From the NCBI RefSeq assembly GCF_024397895.1, contig NZ_CP073346.1, forward strand, positions 3,596,001 to 3,660,000: DNA of 64,000 nt. Reading direction: 5' to 3'. The notes beneath the pieces were generated by a model, which was not told the DNA's origin, made no database searches, and saw only the letters and a program-made list of their open reading frames with translations. The translations under genes were made by a program, and so were the position numbers. The DNA is from Pseudomonas benzenivorans. GTDB taxonomy: Bacteria > Pseudomonadota > Gammaproteobacteria > Pseudomonadales > Pseudomonadaceae. Below, in pieces: positions 14,731 through 26,285 of this stretch. The stretch's first letter is position 1; each line of letters opens with the position of its first letter.

Positions 14731-15855
14731 GTGAATAGGCTCAAAGGCTGGTTGAGGGCGTTCTGGCCGGACCCCATGGCGGTCAGCCGCGGCGAGCAGC
14801 TATTGAGTTGCAGCGGCGCGCTGCTGGGGCTGTTGGTCAGTGGCTGGATCGCCCAGCAGAGCCTGGGCGATGCCGGGCTCTGGCTGGTGGCGCCCATGGG
14901 CGCCTGCGCCGTGCTGCTGTTCGCGGTGCCCTCCAGTCCGCTGGCGCAGCCCTGGTCGGTGGTGGGGGGCAACCTGGTGGCGGCCCTGGTCGGTGTCGCC
15001 TGCGCCCACTGGGTTGGGCATACCTTGTGGGCCGCCGGCCTGGCGGTGGCCATTGCCATGGCGGCGATGTTCGGCCTGCGTTGCCTGCACCCGCCGGGTG
15101 GCGCCATCGCCCTCACCGCGGTGCTGGGCGGCGACGAAGTCGCGCAACTCGGCTACGCCTTCGCCCTCTACCCGGTGACGCTCAATAGCCTGGGCCTGCT
15201 GGCCATCGCCCTGTTGTTCAACAACGCCTTCCGCCGGCGTTACCCCTATCGCGCCCTGGTCCCGGACAACCCACGCAAGACCCGCGATCTGCCGCCGCGT
15301 GACCGCCTGGGTTTCACCGCGGCCGACCTCGATGAGGTGCTTGCGGCCCGCGGCGAGCTGCTGGACATCTCCCGCGAGGATCTGGCGCAGATCCTCCGCC
15401 AGACCGAGGAGCGCGCCTATCGCCGGCGCTTCGGGGAAATCCGCTGTGCCGACATCATGTCCCGGGATGTCCTGTGCCTGGCGCCGGCGGACAGCTGTGC
15501 CGAGGCCTGGGCGCGCATGCAGGGCCATCGACTGACCGCCATGCCGGTGGTGAACCAGCGCCGTCAGCTGCAAGGCATGCTCTACCTGCACGATCTGATC
15601 CAGACCGACGGCGCCTGTTCCCCCGGGCAGGTGCGTGAGGTGATGCAGACCCAGGTGCCCAGTTGCGGCCCGCAATGGCCCACCATTCGCCTGGTGCAGC
15701 GCCTGGCCTCCGGTGAGGTGCACAAGGTGCCCGTGCTCGACGAGGACCGGGTGCTGCTCGGCATCGTCACCCAGACCGATCTGGTGGCGGCCCTGTATCG
15801 CCGCTCCCTGGAGACGGTTTCGGCGGGAACCCTGGCGCCCCCGCCTGCAGGCTAG
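14731..15855 (+). CDS. HPP-family membrane protein with two CBS domains
   Basis: 374 residues from GTG 14731. Four to five membrane segments in the first 165 residues, including the signature RCLHPPGGAIALTAVLGG that names the HPP family; members have been linked to nitrite transport in plants and cyanobacteria. After a linker comes a pair of CBS domains (from ~residue 245: ADIMSRDVLCLAPADSC, and ~310 REVMQTQVPSCG), which usually bind adenine nucleotides and gate the attached module. Substrate unknown here. Its last 89 bases overlap the 3' end of the opposite LysR gene. Confidence 0.85.
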   Translation: MNRLKGWLRAFWPDPMAVSRGEQLLSCSGALLGLLVSGWIAQQSLGDAGLWLVAPMGACAVLLFAVPSSPLAQPWSVVGGNLVAALVGVACAHWVGHTLWAAGLAVAIAMAAMFGLRCLHPPGGAIALTAVLGGDEVAQLGYAFALYPVTLNSLGLLAIALLFNNAFRRRYPYRALVPDNPRKTRDLPPRDRLGFTAADLDEVLAARGELLDISREDLAQILRQTEERAYRRRFGEIRCADIMSRDVLCLAPADSCAEAWARMQGHRLTAMPVVNQRRQLQGMLYLHDLIQTDGACSPGQVREVMQTQVPSCGPQWPTIRLVQRLASGEVHKVPVLDEDRVLLGIVTQTDLVAALYRRSLETVSAGTLAPPPAG

Positions 15856-16732
15856 CGGCCAGGCGCTGCGCGCAGTCGAGAAAGCCGCCCAGGCAGGGGT
15901 TGGCGTTGCCCTCGTGCCAGTACAGCCCCTGCTCGATCTGCGGCGAGCTCAGCAGCGGGCGGAACACCGCGCCGTCCAGTTGCATGCGCCGCATCGAGTC
16001 CGGCACCAGGGACACGCCCAGGCCTTCGCCGACCAGGTTGACGATGGTCTGCTGCAGGTGGGTTTCCAGGCGGATCCGTGGGCTGAAGCCCCCACTCCGG
16101 CAACAGTCCATGAACGCCGCGTGCAGCGCCGGCGCGGTGTCGCGGGGAAAGCAGACGAAGGCTTCGTCGGCCAGCTGGGCGACGTCCAGGCGCGCCTGCG
16201 CCGCCAGCGGATGCCGGCTCGGCAGCACCGCACAGAGCGGTTCCCGGTGCAGCGGCAGGTAGCGCAGTTGACCGCTCGGCGGGCTGGAAAAGGCGATGCC
16301 GAAATCCGCGGCGCCGCTGCCGAGGAGCTGCGCCAGGTCCCGCGGCAGGGTTTCGTTGAGGCGCAGGCCGACCTGCGGCCGCTCGTCGCTGTAGGCCTTC
16401 ACCAGGCGCGGCAGCAGGCTCCAGGCGGCGCTCATGGTGAAGTTCAGGCGCAGCTCGCCGCGTTCGCCACGGGCGGTGGCCTGGGCGGTGCGCACTGCCG
16501 TGTCGAGATCGGCCAGCAGGGCCTTGGCATGGCGATAGAACTGCTCGCCGGCGAGGGTCAGGCTGACCGCGCGCGAGGTGCGCGTCAGCAGGCTGATGCC
16601 CAGTTCGGCCTCGAGGGCGGCGATCTGCCGGCTCAAGGGTGGCTGGGTGATATGCAGCTGTTCGGCGGCCCGGCCAAAGTGCAGGGTCTCGGCGAGCGCG
16701 GTGAAGTAGCGTAGCTGGCGGATGTCGGTCAT
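15767..16732 (-). CDS. LysR-family transcriptional regulator
   Basis: 321 residues. N-terminal winged HTH (MTDIRQLRYFTALAETLHFGRAAEQLHITQPPLS, residues 1-60), then a periplasmic-binding-like effector domain of the BenM/CatM-type. It is divergent from the AEC transporter gene, 104 bases between starts, so it most likely controls that transporter. The last ~25 residues (rich in Pro/Gly/Ser) come from reading antisense through the end of the HPP gene; normal LysR length is about 300. Effector unknown. Confidence 0.9.
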   Translation of the reverse strand: MTDIRQLRYFTALAETLHFGRAAEQLHITQPPLSRQIAALEAELGISLLTRTSRAVSLTLAGEQFYRHAKALLADLDTAVRTAQATARGERGELRLNFTMSAAWSLLPRLVKAYSDERPQVGLRLNETLPRDLAQLLGSGAADFGIAFSSPPSGQLRYLPLHREPLCAVLPSRHPLAAQARLDVAQLADEAFVCFPRDTAPALHAAFMDCCRSGGFSPRIRLETHLQQTIVNLVGEGLGVSLVPDSMRRMQLDGAVFRPLLSSPQIEQGLYWHEGNANPCLGGFLDCAQRLAASLQAGAPGFPPKPSPGSGDTGPPPDRSG

Positions 16733-16785
16733 CGATACTAACTAGGTATTGGTATTCCCTACAAATAGCATTAGACGGTATCGAT
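16731..16785. promoter_or_regulatory. Inverted repeat in the LysR/AEC intergenic region
   Basis: ATCGATAC (16731-16738) and its exact complement GTATCGAT (16778-16785), 39 bases apart. The left arm sits on the lysR start codon. LysR proteins often bind dyads between divergent genes, but this spacing is wider than a single T-N11-A box, so it may represent two half-sites. Confidence 0.4.
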
Positions 16786-16836
16786 CGCCAGGCCTAACCT
16801 GCGGACCTCCTTCGGCCCACCGAGCGTGCCTGGCCC

Positions 16837-17766
16837 ATGGCTGCCGTCTTCAACGTATTGCTACCGATTTTCGCCCTGATCCTGGCCGGCTACCTGTGCC
16901 GGCGCCTGGGCGTGCTCGGCCCGAGCGCGGCGTCGGAGGTCAATCGCATGGTGGTCTGGCTGTGCCTGCCGGCCCTGCTGTTCGAGGCCACCGCCACCGC
17001 GGACTGGGTACAGATCTGGCAGCCCCAGTTCATCCTGGCCTACAGCCTGGGAGCCCTGGCGGTGTTCGTGCTGACCCTGCTGTGGCGCCTGCGTCAGCGC
17101 CAAGGACTGGCCGATGCCAGCGTTCAGGGGCTCAGCGCGTCCTACGCCAACACCGGCTACATGGGCATTCCGCTGTGCGTGCTGGTGCTCGGCGACGAGG
17201 GCCTGGAGCCGGCGCTGATCGCCAGCCTGATCGTGGTCTGCGTGCTGTTCTCCCTGGCGGTGGTGTGCATCGAGGTCGCCCTGCAGGACGAGAAGCGCCT
17301 GCACCGGGCGGTGGCCAAGGTGCTGTTGGCGCTGATCAAGAACCCACTGGTGGTGGCGCCGTTGCTTGGGGGGCTGTGGTCCGTCTTTGATCAGCCGCTG
17401 CCGCTGCCCGCGCATCGGCTGCTCGACCTGCTGGCCGCCGCCACGGCGCCCTGCGCGCTGATCTCCCTGGGGCTGTTCCTCGCGCACAAGCAGAGCGGGC
17501 GCAGCGAGGGCAGCATCGGCCTGGTGCTGATCAAGCTGATCGTCCATCCGCTGATCACCTGGGTGCTGGCCTTCCAGGTGTTCCAGCTGCCGCCGCTGTG
17601 GGCCTACGCGGCGTTGCTGCTCAGCGCCCTGCCGACCGGCACCGGGCCCTTCATGCTGGCCGAGTTCTACCGGCGCGAGGCCTCGGTGGTGTCGAGCAGC
17701 ATCCTGCTGTCGACCCTGGGTTCGCTGTTCAGCCTGTCGCTGTGCCTGTATCTGATCGGGCAATGA
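16837..17766 (+). CDS. AEC-family transporter (auxin/malonate efflux type)
   Basis: 309 residues with ten hydrophobic segments in two sets of five, the AEC layout. Typical features: LPIFALILAGYLCRRLG at the start, a central conserved SASYANTGYMGIPL, and LPTGTGPFMLAEFY in the second half. These carriers export or import organic acids in a secondary mode. The neighbouring divergent LysR gene is the probable regulator. Its stop overlaps the start of a 57-residue membrane protein (ATGA), implying coupled expression. Confidence 0.88.
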   Translation: MAAVFNVLLPIFALILAGYLCRRLGVLGPSAASEVNRMVVWLCLPALLFEATATADWVQIWQPQFILAYSLGALAVFVLTLLWRLRQRQGLADASVQGLSASYANTGYMGIPLCVLVLGDEGLEPALIASLIVVCVLFSLAVVCIEVALQDEKRLHRAVAKVLLALIKNPLVVAPLLGGLWSVFDQPLPLPAHRLLDLLAAATAPCALISLGLFLAHKQSGRSEGSIGLVLIKLIVHPLITWVLAFQVFQLPPLWAYAALLLSALPTGTGPFMLAEFYRREASVVSSSILLSTLGSLFSLSLCLYLIGQ

Positions 17767-17936
17767 GCGCGGCGCCATCGACGCAGACGGGGCGGCAGCC
17801 GCTGGCGCTCAACCTGGGGCTGACTCCGCTGACCTTCTACCTGCAGGTCGGCCGGGTCGAGCGCGCCGTGCTCATTGCCGCGCAACTGGTGGCGTTGAGC
17901 CTGATCGCCCTGTTCTGGGCGGTGATTCCGCTGTAG
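17763..17936 (+). CDS. 57-residue single-pass membrane protein, coupled to the AEC gene
   Basis: Starts at an ATG overlapping the AEC stop by 4 bases. Sequence runs MSAAPSTQTGRQPLALNLG, a short amphipathic part, then a hydrophobic segment ERAVLIAAQLVALSLIALFW and ends at AVIPL. One membrane segment, N-terminus probably cytoplasmic by the positive charges (GRVER). No family recognised. The overlap and lack of another promoter suggest an accessory subunit or stabiliser of the transporter, but that is only inference from position. Confidence 0.6.
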   Translation: MSAAPSTQTGRQPLALNLGLTPLTFYLQVGRVERAVLIAAQLVALSLIALFWAVIPL

Positions 17937-18016
17937 CTCATCGGCGCGCTTTGACGCTGGGCGACGGGCTGCGGCCTAATAGACGGCCCTTTTCCCGCCG
18001 TCCGTCGAGTGCCTTG

Positions 18017-18913
18017 ATGTCCGTAGACGCCCGCTCCCCGTCCAACATGCGCCCCAGTACCCTGCACCTGCCCCAGGGCAATTGGGCGACGGTGCTCGAT
18101 TGCCTGGCCGCGCACTTCCCGGCAGTCGGCCGCGAGCGTTGGGCGCAGCGCATGGCCAGGGGCCGGGTGCTGGATGCCGAGGGCGCGCCCATCGGCCCGC
18201 AGCAGGCCTACCGGGCCGGGCTGCGGGTGCACTATTTTCGCGAGGTGGCGGCCGAGACGCCGATTCCCTTTCAGGAGGCCGTGCTGCATGTCGACGAGCA
18301 CCTGCTGGTGGCCGACAAACCGCATTTTCTGCCGGTGATGCCGGCCGGTGAGTATGTCGAGCAGACCCTGCAGGCGCGCCTGGCCAAGCGCCTGGGCAAC
18401 GCCGACCTGGTGCCGCTGCACCGCATCGACCGGCACACCGCCGGGCTGGTGCTGTTTTCCACCAACCCGCAGAGCCGTGGCCGCTACCAGGCGCTGTTTC
18501 GCGAGCGGCGCATCGACAAGTATTACGAGGCCCTGGCCGCGGCATTGCCTGCGCTGCAGTTTCCGCTGCTGCGCTGCACCCGGCTGGAAGCCGGCGAGCC
18601 GTTCTTCCGCATGCGCGAAGGGGGCGGTGCAGCCAACAGCGAGACGCGCATCGAGGTCGCCGAGAAGCTGGGCGAGCTGTGGCGTTACGCCCTGTATCCG
18701 GTTACCGGCAAGAAGCACCAGTTGCGCGTGCACCTGGCGGCCCTGGGGGCGCCGATCTGCAATGACCCCTTCTACCCCGAGGTGAGTGCCGCCGCCGACG
18801 CCGCGGACGACTACAGCAAGCCGCTCAAACTGCTGGCCAAGGGGCTGGGATTCATCGACCCGCTCAGCGGCGAGCCGCGCCGCTTCGAGAGCCGGCTGAA
18901 TCTGAGCCCCTGA
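18017..18913 (+). CDS. RluA-family pseudouridine synthase
   Basis: 298 residues from ATG 18017; an in-frame frame opens from 17951 but MSVDARSPSNMRPSTLHLP is the more natural start. Residues ~25-80 look like a short N-terminal S4-like segment; the catalytic core has the RluA motif LHRIDRHTAGLVLF, with the aspartate nucleophile in RID, followed by YYEALAAALP and KKHQLRVHLAALGAPI. It isomerises uridine in rRNA or tRNA; the target base cannot be told from sequence. It ends 24 bases from the convergent cobalamin adenosyltransferase gene. Confidence 0.9.
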   Translation: MSVDARSPSNMRPSTLHLPQGNWATVLDCLAAHFPAVGRERWAQRMARGRVLDAEGAPIGPQQAYRAGLRVHYFREVAAETPIPFQEAVLHVDEHLLVADKPHFLPVMPAGEYVEQTLQARLAKRLGNADLVPLHRIDRHTAGLVLFSTNPQSRGRYQALFRERRIDKYYEALAAALPALQFPLLRCTRLEAGEPFFRMREGGGAANSETRIEVAEKLGELWRYALYPVTGKKHQLRVHLAALGAPICNDPFYPEVSAAADAADDYSKPLKLLAKGLGFIDPLSGEPRRFESRLNLSP

Positions 18914-18937
18914 AACACCATTCCGTGACGGGCGTCG

Positions 18938-19519
18938 CTAGACGCCGGGCTTGGCGGCCTCCTGCCAGAGCACCTCGTCGACCTGCTGCCGGCGGGCGAT
19001 AAGCCGGGCGGCGACGAACAGCAGGTCGGACAGGCGATTGACGTAGGCCAGGCCGACCTCGCGAATCGGCTCCAGGGCGTTGAGCTGCTGGCAGCGCCGC
19101 TCGGCGGTGCGCGCCAGGCTGCGACAGACGTGGGCCTGGGCGATCAGGCGGGAACCACCGGGAAGGATGAAATTCTGCAGTGGTCCGAGCTCTTCGTTCC
19201 AGCGGTCGATGGCGTCTTCCACTCGGGCGATTTCGCTTGGCTGCAGGGCCTGGTAGTCCGGCATCGCCAGCTCGCCGCCGAGGTCGAACAGGCGGTGCTG
19301 GCAGGGCGTCAGTACTTCGATGACCTCGTCCAGGGCGGGGCAGGCGCCGGCCTGATCGGCCAGTTCGGCGAGCAGCAGGCCGAGCTGGCTGTTGAGGCTG
19401 TCCAGTTCGCCCATGGCCTCCACCCGCGGGTGGTCCTTGGGCACCCGGCGGCCGTCGGCCAGGCCGGTCTCGCCGGCATCGCCGGTGCGTGTGTAGATCT
19501 TCGACAGTCGATAACCCAT
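18938..19519 (-). CDS. PduO-type cob(I)alamin adenosyltransferase
   Basis: 193 residues. Begins MGYRLSKIYTRTGDAGETGLADG, the ATP-binding N-terminal motif of the PduO/MMAB family, and contains NFILPGGSRLIAQAHVCRSLARTAERR with the conserved Arg/Glu of the active site, then YVNRLSDLLFVAARL. It attaches the 5'-deoxyadenosyl group to cob(I)alamin. Its ATG lies two bases after the stop of the histidine kinase gene upstream, so it is the last gene of that minus-strand operon. A metabolic enzyme at the end of a signalling operon is curious. Confidence 0.92.
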   Translation of the reverse strand: MGYRLSKIYTRTGDAGETGLADGRRVPKDHPRVEAMGELDSLNSQLGLLLAELADQAGACPALDEVIEVLTPCQHRLFDLGGELAMPDYQALQPSEIARVEDAIDRWNEELGPLQNFILPGGSRLIAQAHVCRSLARTAERRCQQLNALEPIREVGLAYVNRLSDLLFVAARLIARRQQVDEVLWQEAAKPGV

Positions 19520-19521
19520 GG

Positions 19522-21540
<2,019 letters not shown>

Positions 21541-21587
21541 GGGCGGGAGGGTCGCGATGACTGAGGTGCGGGCAGGGTAACGCGCGC

Positions 21588-23539
<1,952 letters not shown>

Positions 23540-23607
23540 GGGGCAGGCTCGCAGGGATAGTCACATGGACCCGGTACATCGCCGGGCAGTGTTTATAACT
23601 AAGGATA

Positions 23608-23613
23608 TATAAT
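23608..23613 (+). promoter_or_regulatory. Possible -10 box upstream of yajQ
   Basis: Perfect TATAAT in an AT-rich patch (23591-23615) within an otherwise GC-rich divergent gap, 77 bases before the yajQ ATG. The -35 is not clear. The patch could also serve the minus-strand operon. Confidence 0.3.
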
Positions 23614-23689
23614 GGTCCGGTTTTTCAACCGTCAAGCCAGGTGTGCCCGGTCCGTGACCTGGGTCGCGCCCTTTATCTGGAGGAATCCC

Positions 23690-24169
23690 ATGCCCTCGTT
23701 CGACGTGGTGTCCGAACTGGACAAACACGAAGTCACCAACGCCGTGGATAATGCCATCAAAGAGCTGGAGCGTCGTTACGACCTGCGCGGCAAAGGCAGC
23801 TTCGAGCTGAAGGAACTGACCGTCAACCTGACCGCCGACGCCGACTTCCAGCTGGAACAGATGCTCGAGATTCTCAAGCTGAGCCTGGTCAAGCGCAAGA
23901 TCGACGTGCAGTGCCTGGAGTTCAAGGATGCCTACCCCTCGGGCAAGAGCGTCAAGCAGGAGGTGATCCTGCGTGAAGGCATCGACAAGGAGCTGGCGAA
24001 GAAGATCGTCGCCCACATCAAGGACAGCAAGCTCAAGGTGCAGGCCGCCATCCAGGGCGAGCAGGTGCGCATTACCGGCAAGAAGCGCGACGACCTGCAG
24101 GAATGCATCGCCAGCCTGCGCGCCAAGGACTTCGGCATGCCCTTGCAGTTCAACAACTTCCGCGACTGA
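23690..24169 (+). CDS. yajQ: YajQ-family nucleotide-binding protein
   Basis: 159 residues from ATG 23690 with GGAGG seven bases upstream. Family start [22 protein letters not shown] and end [12 protein letters not shown] are complete. YajQ has two RRM-like ferredoxin folds; it binds RNA/nucleotides, and a Xanthomonas member was reported to bind cyclic di-GMP and work with a LysR regulator. It is divergent from the REC-GGDEF operon, so a link to c-di-GMP signalling is plausible but unproven. Confidence 0.95.
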   Translation: MPSFDVVSELDKHEVTNAVDNAIKELERRYDLRGKGSFELKELTVNLTADADFQLEQMLEILKLSLVKRKIDVQCLEFKDAYPSGKSVKQEVILREGIDKELAKKIVAHIKDSKLKVQAAIQGEQVRITGKKRDDLQECIASLRAKDFGMPLQFNNFRD

Positions 24170-24229
24170 ACGACGAAAGATTGAACCTCTGCGGCGCACA
24201 GGCGTCGCACCAAGGGTAATAGCACTTTG

Positions 24230-24253
24230 ACCGCCATGGCTTGCCATGGCGGT
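24230..24253. repeat. 11-bp perfect inverted repeat after yajQ
   Basis: ACCGCCATGGC / GCCATGGCGGT with a 2-base centre, between yajQ and the MscS gene. No T tract follows, so terminator function is uncertain. Confidence 0.7.
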
Positions 24254-24309
24254 TGCGTTTCATGTGTTGGAAAACGCATGGTGGTGGCAATGCCTAGAAG
24301 GAGCGAACG

Positions 24310-25137
24310 ATGGAAATGAACCTCGAGCAACTGGTGAAGATGTCCGAGACCTGGCTGCCAGTGGTACTGAACTACAGCGGCAAGCTGACCTTGGCACTGG
24401 TTACCCTGGCCGTCGGTTGGTGGCTGATCAACGGCCTGACCCGCAAGGTCGGCGGCCTGCTGGAAACCCGCAACGTCGACCGCGCCCTGCACAGCTTTAT
24501 CGGCAGCCTGGCGAGCATCGCGCTGAAGGTGATGCTGCTGGTCAGCGTGGCTTCGATGGTCGGTGTGGAGACCACCTCGTTCATCGCCGCCATAGGTGCT
24601 GCCGGCCTGGCCATCGGCCTGGCCCTGCAAGGCAGCCTGGCGAACTTCGCCGGTGGCGTGCTGATCCTGCTATTCCGCCCGTTTCGCGCCGGAGACTGGA
24701 TCGAAGGGCAGGGCGTGGCCGGTACCGTCGACAGCATCCATATCTTCCACACCACGCTGAAGACCGCGGACAACAAGGTGGTGATAGTGCCCAACGGCAG
24801 CCTGTCCAACAGCCACATCACCAATTACTCCCGCGAGCCCAAGCGCCGCGCGGAAATCAAGGTGGGCATCGATTATGCCGCGGACATCAATAAGGCCCGC
24901 GAGGTGCTGTTGAAGATCGCCGAGGATTTGCGGGTGCTCAAGGACCCGGCGCCGGTGGTCTATGTGGTCGGCCTGGGCGACAACTCGGTCGACCTGTCGC
25001 TGCGGGTGTGGGTGGAAACCGGCGACTTCTGGCCGGTGACGTTCGAGTTCACCGAGCTGGTCAAGGAACGCTTCGACGAAGCCGGTATCGGCATCCCGTT
25101 CCCGCAGCGGGTGGTGCATCTGGTCCAGGCCAGCTGA
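24310..25137 (+). CDS. Small-conductance mechanosensitive channel (MscS family)
   Basis: 275 residues with AAGGAGCGAACG before the ATG. Three membrane segments (~18-38, ~60-82, ~90-115) and the gating helix TM3 rich in Ala/Gly (IAAIGAAGLAIGLALQGSLANFAGGVLIL), then the beta domain FRAGDWIEGQGVAGTVDSI and the alpha/beta C-terminal domain. This is the short MscS type, similar in size to E. coli MscS (286). It releases osmolytes on hypo-osmotic shock. Confidence 0.93.
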   Translation: MEMNLEQLVKMSETWLPVVLNYSGKLTLALVTLAVGWWLINGLTRKVGGLLETRNVDRALHSFIGSLASIALKVMLLVSVASMVGVETTSFIAAIGAAGLAIGLALQGSLANFAGGVLILLFRPFRAGDWIEGQGVAGTVDSIHIFHTTLKTADNKVVIVPNGSLSNSHITNYSREPKRRAEIKVGIDYAADINKAREVLLKIAEDLRVLKDPAPVVYVVGLGDNSVDLSLRVWVETGDFWPVTFEFTELVKERFDEAGIGIPFPQRVVHLVQAS

Positions 25138-25156
25138 TCGTCTGCAGGTTGAAAGC

Positions 25157-25193
25157 CTGCAGGGCGTCTCGCAGCGTGGCCCTGCAGATTTTT
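25157..25193 (+). terminator. Rho-independent terminator after the MscS gene
   Basis: Stem CTGCAGGGC / GCCCTGCAG (9 bp, 13-base loop) followed by ATTTTT, 20 bases after the stop. A competing shorter stem (CTGCAGG at 25142 with CCTGCAG at 25156) shares a strand. Confidence 0.75.
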
Positions 25194-25204
25194 CGAAGAG
25201 CGGT

Positions 25205-25918
25205 CTATGCGGGCAAGCCCTTGAGCGGTCTGCCATAGGCCGCGCGATAGGCGTCGATCAGCAGGTGCCAGTCGCTGTCATTCCAGGAGGAGTGACGCCT
25301 TAGCTGATGCATGTCGTGCAGGGCTGCCTGGGCCGACGTCAGTCGCTGGCGGCACTTCTCCAGATCGATCAGTGCCGCCTCCGCGCGCGCCGCCTCGCCC
25401 TCACCACTGACCCTGACGAAGATGTGCTTGATGTAGATGCAGCTGTGTTGCCAGCGTGCGCGGTGCAGCTGTGCCAGATTCTTCGCCACCTGCTCCAGCA
25501 GCTCGCCGTGCAGGCGCTCGCCATGGCGCTCGCGGCTGCCCTCGACGTACCAGTCCTCGATCGGCTGGAAACCCTCCAGGGCGGCGGTGACCAGCAGTGC
25601 GCGCCAGCCTGCATGGTCCTGCTCGGCCTCGCAGAAGACAATTTCCGGAACCCTGACCCCAGCTTGGCGGGCACCCAGCAGCGCATCGCGCTCGCGCAGC
25701 ACGGTGGGGCGGCCGAAGGGATGGCGCAGGCTGCGGTAGATGTGGCCGGTCTGGCGCTTGGCATACAGCAGACGCCCTTGTGCGTCGCGGATGCGCTGTA
25801 CGCCGCTGCTGCCGCCGCGCCGTTCGTTGGGCGGCTCTACCCAGTCGCCCTGCAGTTGCCACCAGCTGTCGAGGGTGCCGGCCTTTGCAATCCCGGTTGT
25901 ATCTGCGTCTGCTTTCAT
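25205..25918 (-). CDS. InaA/WaaP-like kinase-fold protein
   Basis: 237 residues from ATG 25918 (ATAAGG upstream). Resembles the lipopolysaccharide-kinase/InaA group: GGSSGVQRI near the N-terminus, LLYAKRQTGHIYRSL with a candidate ATP-site Lys, RERDALLGARQAGVRVPEIVF, then LAQLHRARWQHSCIYIKHIFVR and ALIDLEKCRQRL, which supplies the DFG-like Asp. In this family the catalytic loop usually has an HxD-like motif; here the H is present but the loop is atypical. Substrate unknown. In pseudomonads InaA-type proteins are often stress- or weak-acid-induced. Confidence 0.7.
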   Translation of the reverse strand: MKADADTTGIAKAGTLDSWWQLQGDWVEPPNERRGGSSGVQRIRDAQGRLLYAKRQTGHIYRSLRHPFGRPTVLRERDALLGARQAGVRVPEIVFCEAEQDHAGWRALLVTAALEGFQPIEDWYVEGSRERHGERLHGELLEQVAKNLAQLHRARWQHSCIYIKHIFVRVSGEGEAARAEAALIDLEKCRQRLTSAQAALHDMHQLRRHSSWNDSDWHLLIDAYRAAYGRPLKGLPA

Positions 25919-26285
25919 GTGCTGCCTTATCTTCAAGACTCGTGAGCAAGCCGACCGCCAGGGGTCGACCTCGGTGCTACCTCTCAAGGGGTGGAGCGCG
26001 GCCGGCAGGTAACGGCATTGGTTACCCTCCTGCCCGGGCGCGGCGTCCGCGGCTGTTGCATTGATGTACTGATTGTGGGGCCTTGGCCAGTCAACGTGGT
26101 TGCCAGCGCAGGTCCAATGGGTGTTGAAGCCCGCCAGTTAGAGGCAGTTGGCCTGTACCAGGCAGAAAAAAGTGAGCGCGCCTGATCGCCAGATGGCCGT
26201 GGGCCCATGCGTAACAACCGGAAATTGAATGCAATCTCCGTTCCGGTACTCTTCAGGCGTCCGCCGGAAGTGGGGACGCCGGCGG
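25919..26285. other. Gene-free stretch between the kinase gene and ampG end
   Basis: 367 bases. Short open frames exist on both strands but none has a credible ribosome site or family resemblance. The left part should hold the promoter of the minus-strand kinase-like gene. Near the right end GGCGTCC (26256) pairs with GGACGCC (26274) and may help end ampG transcription, though no T tract follows. Local base composition is somewhat lower in GC around 26040-26240 than in the neighbours. Confidence 0.5.
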
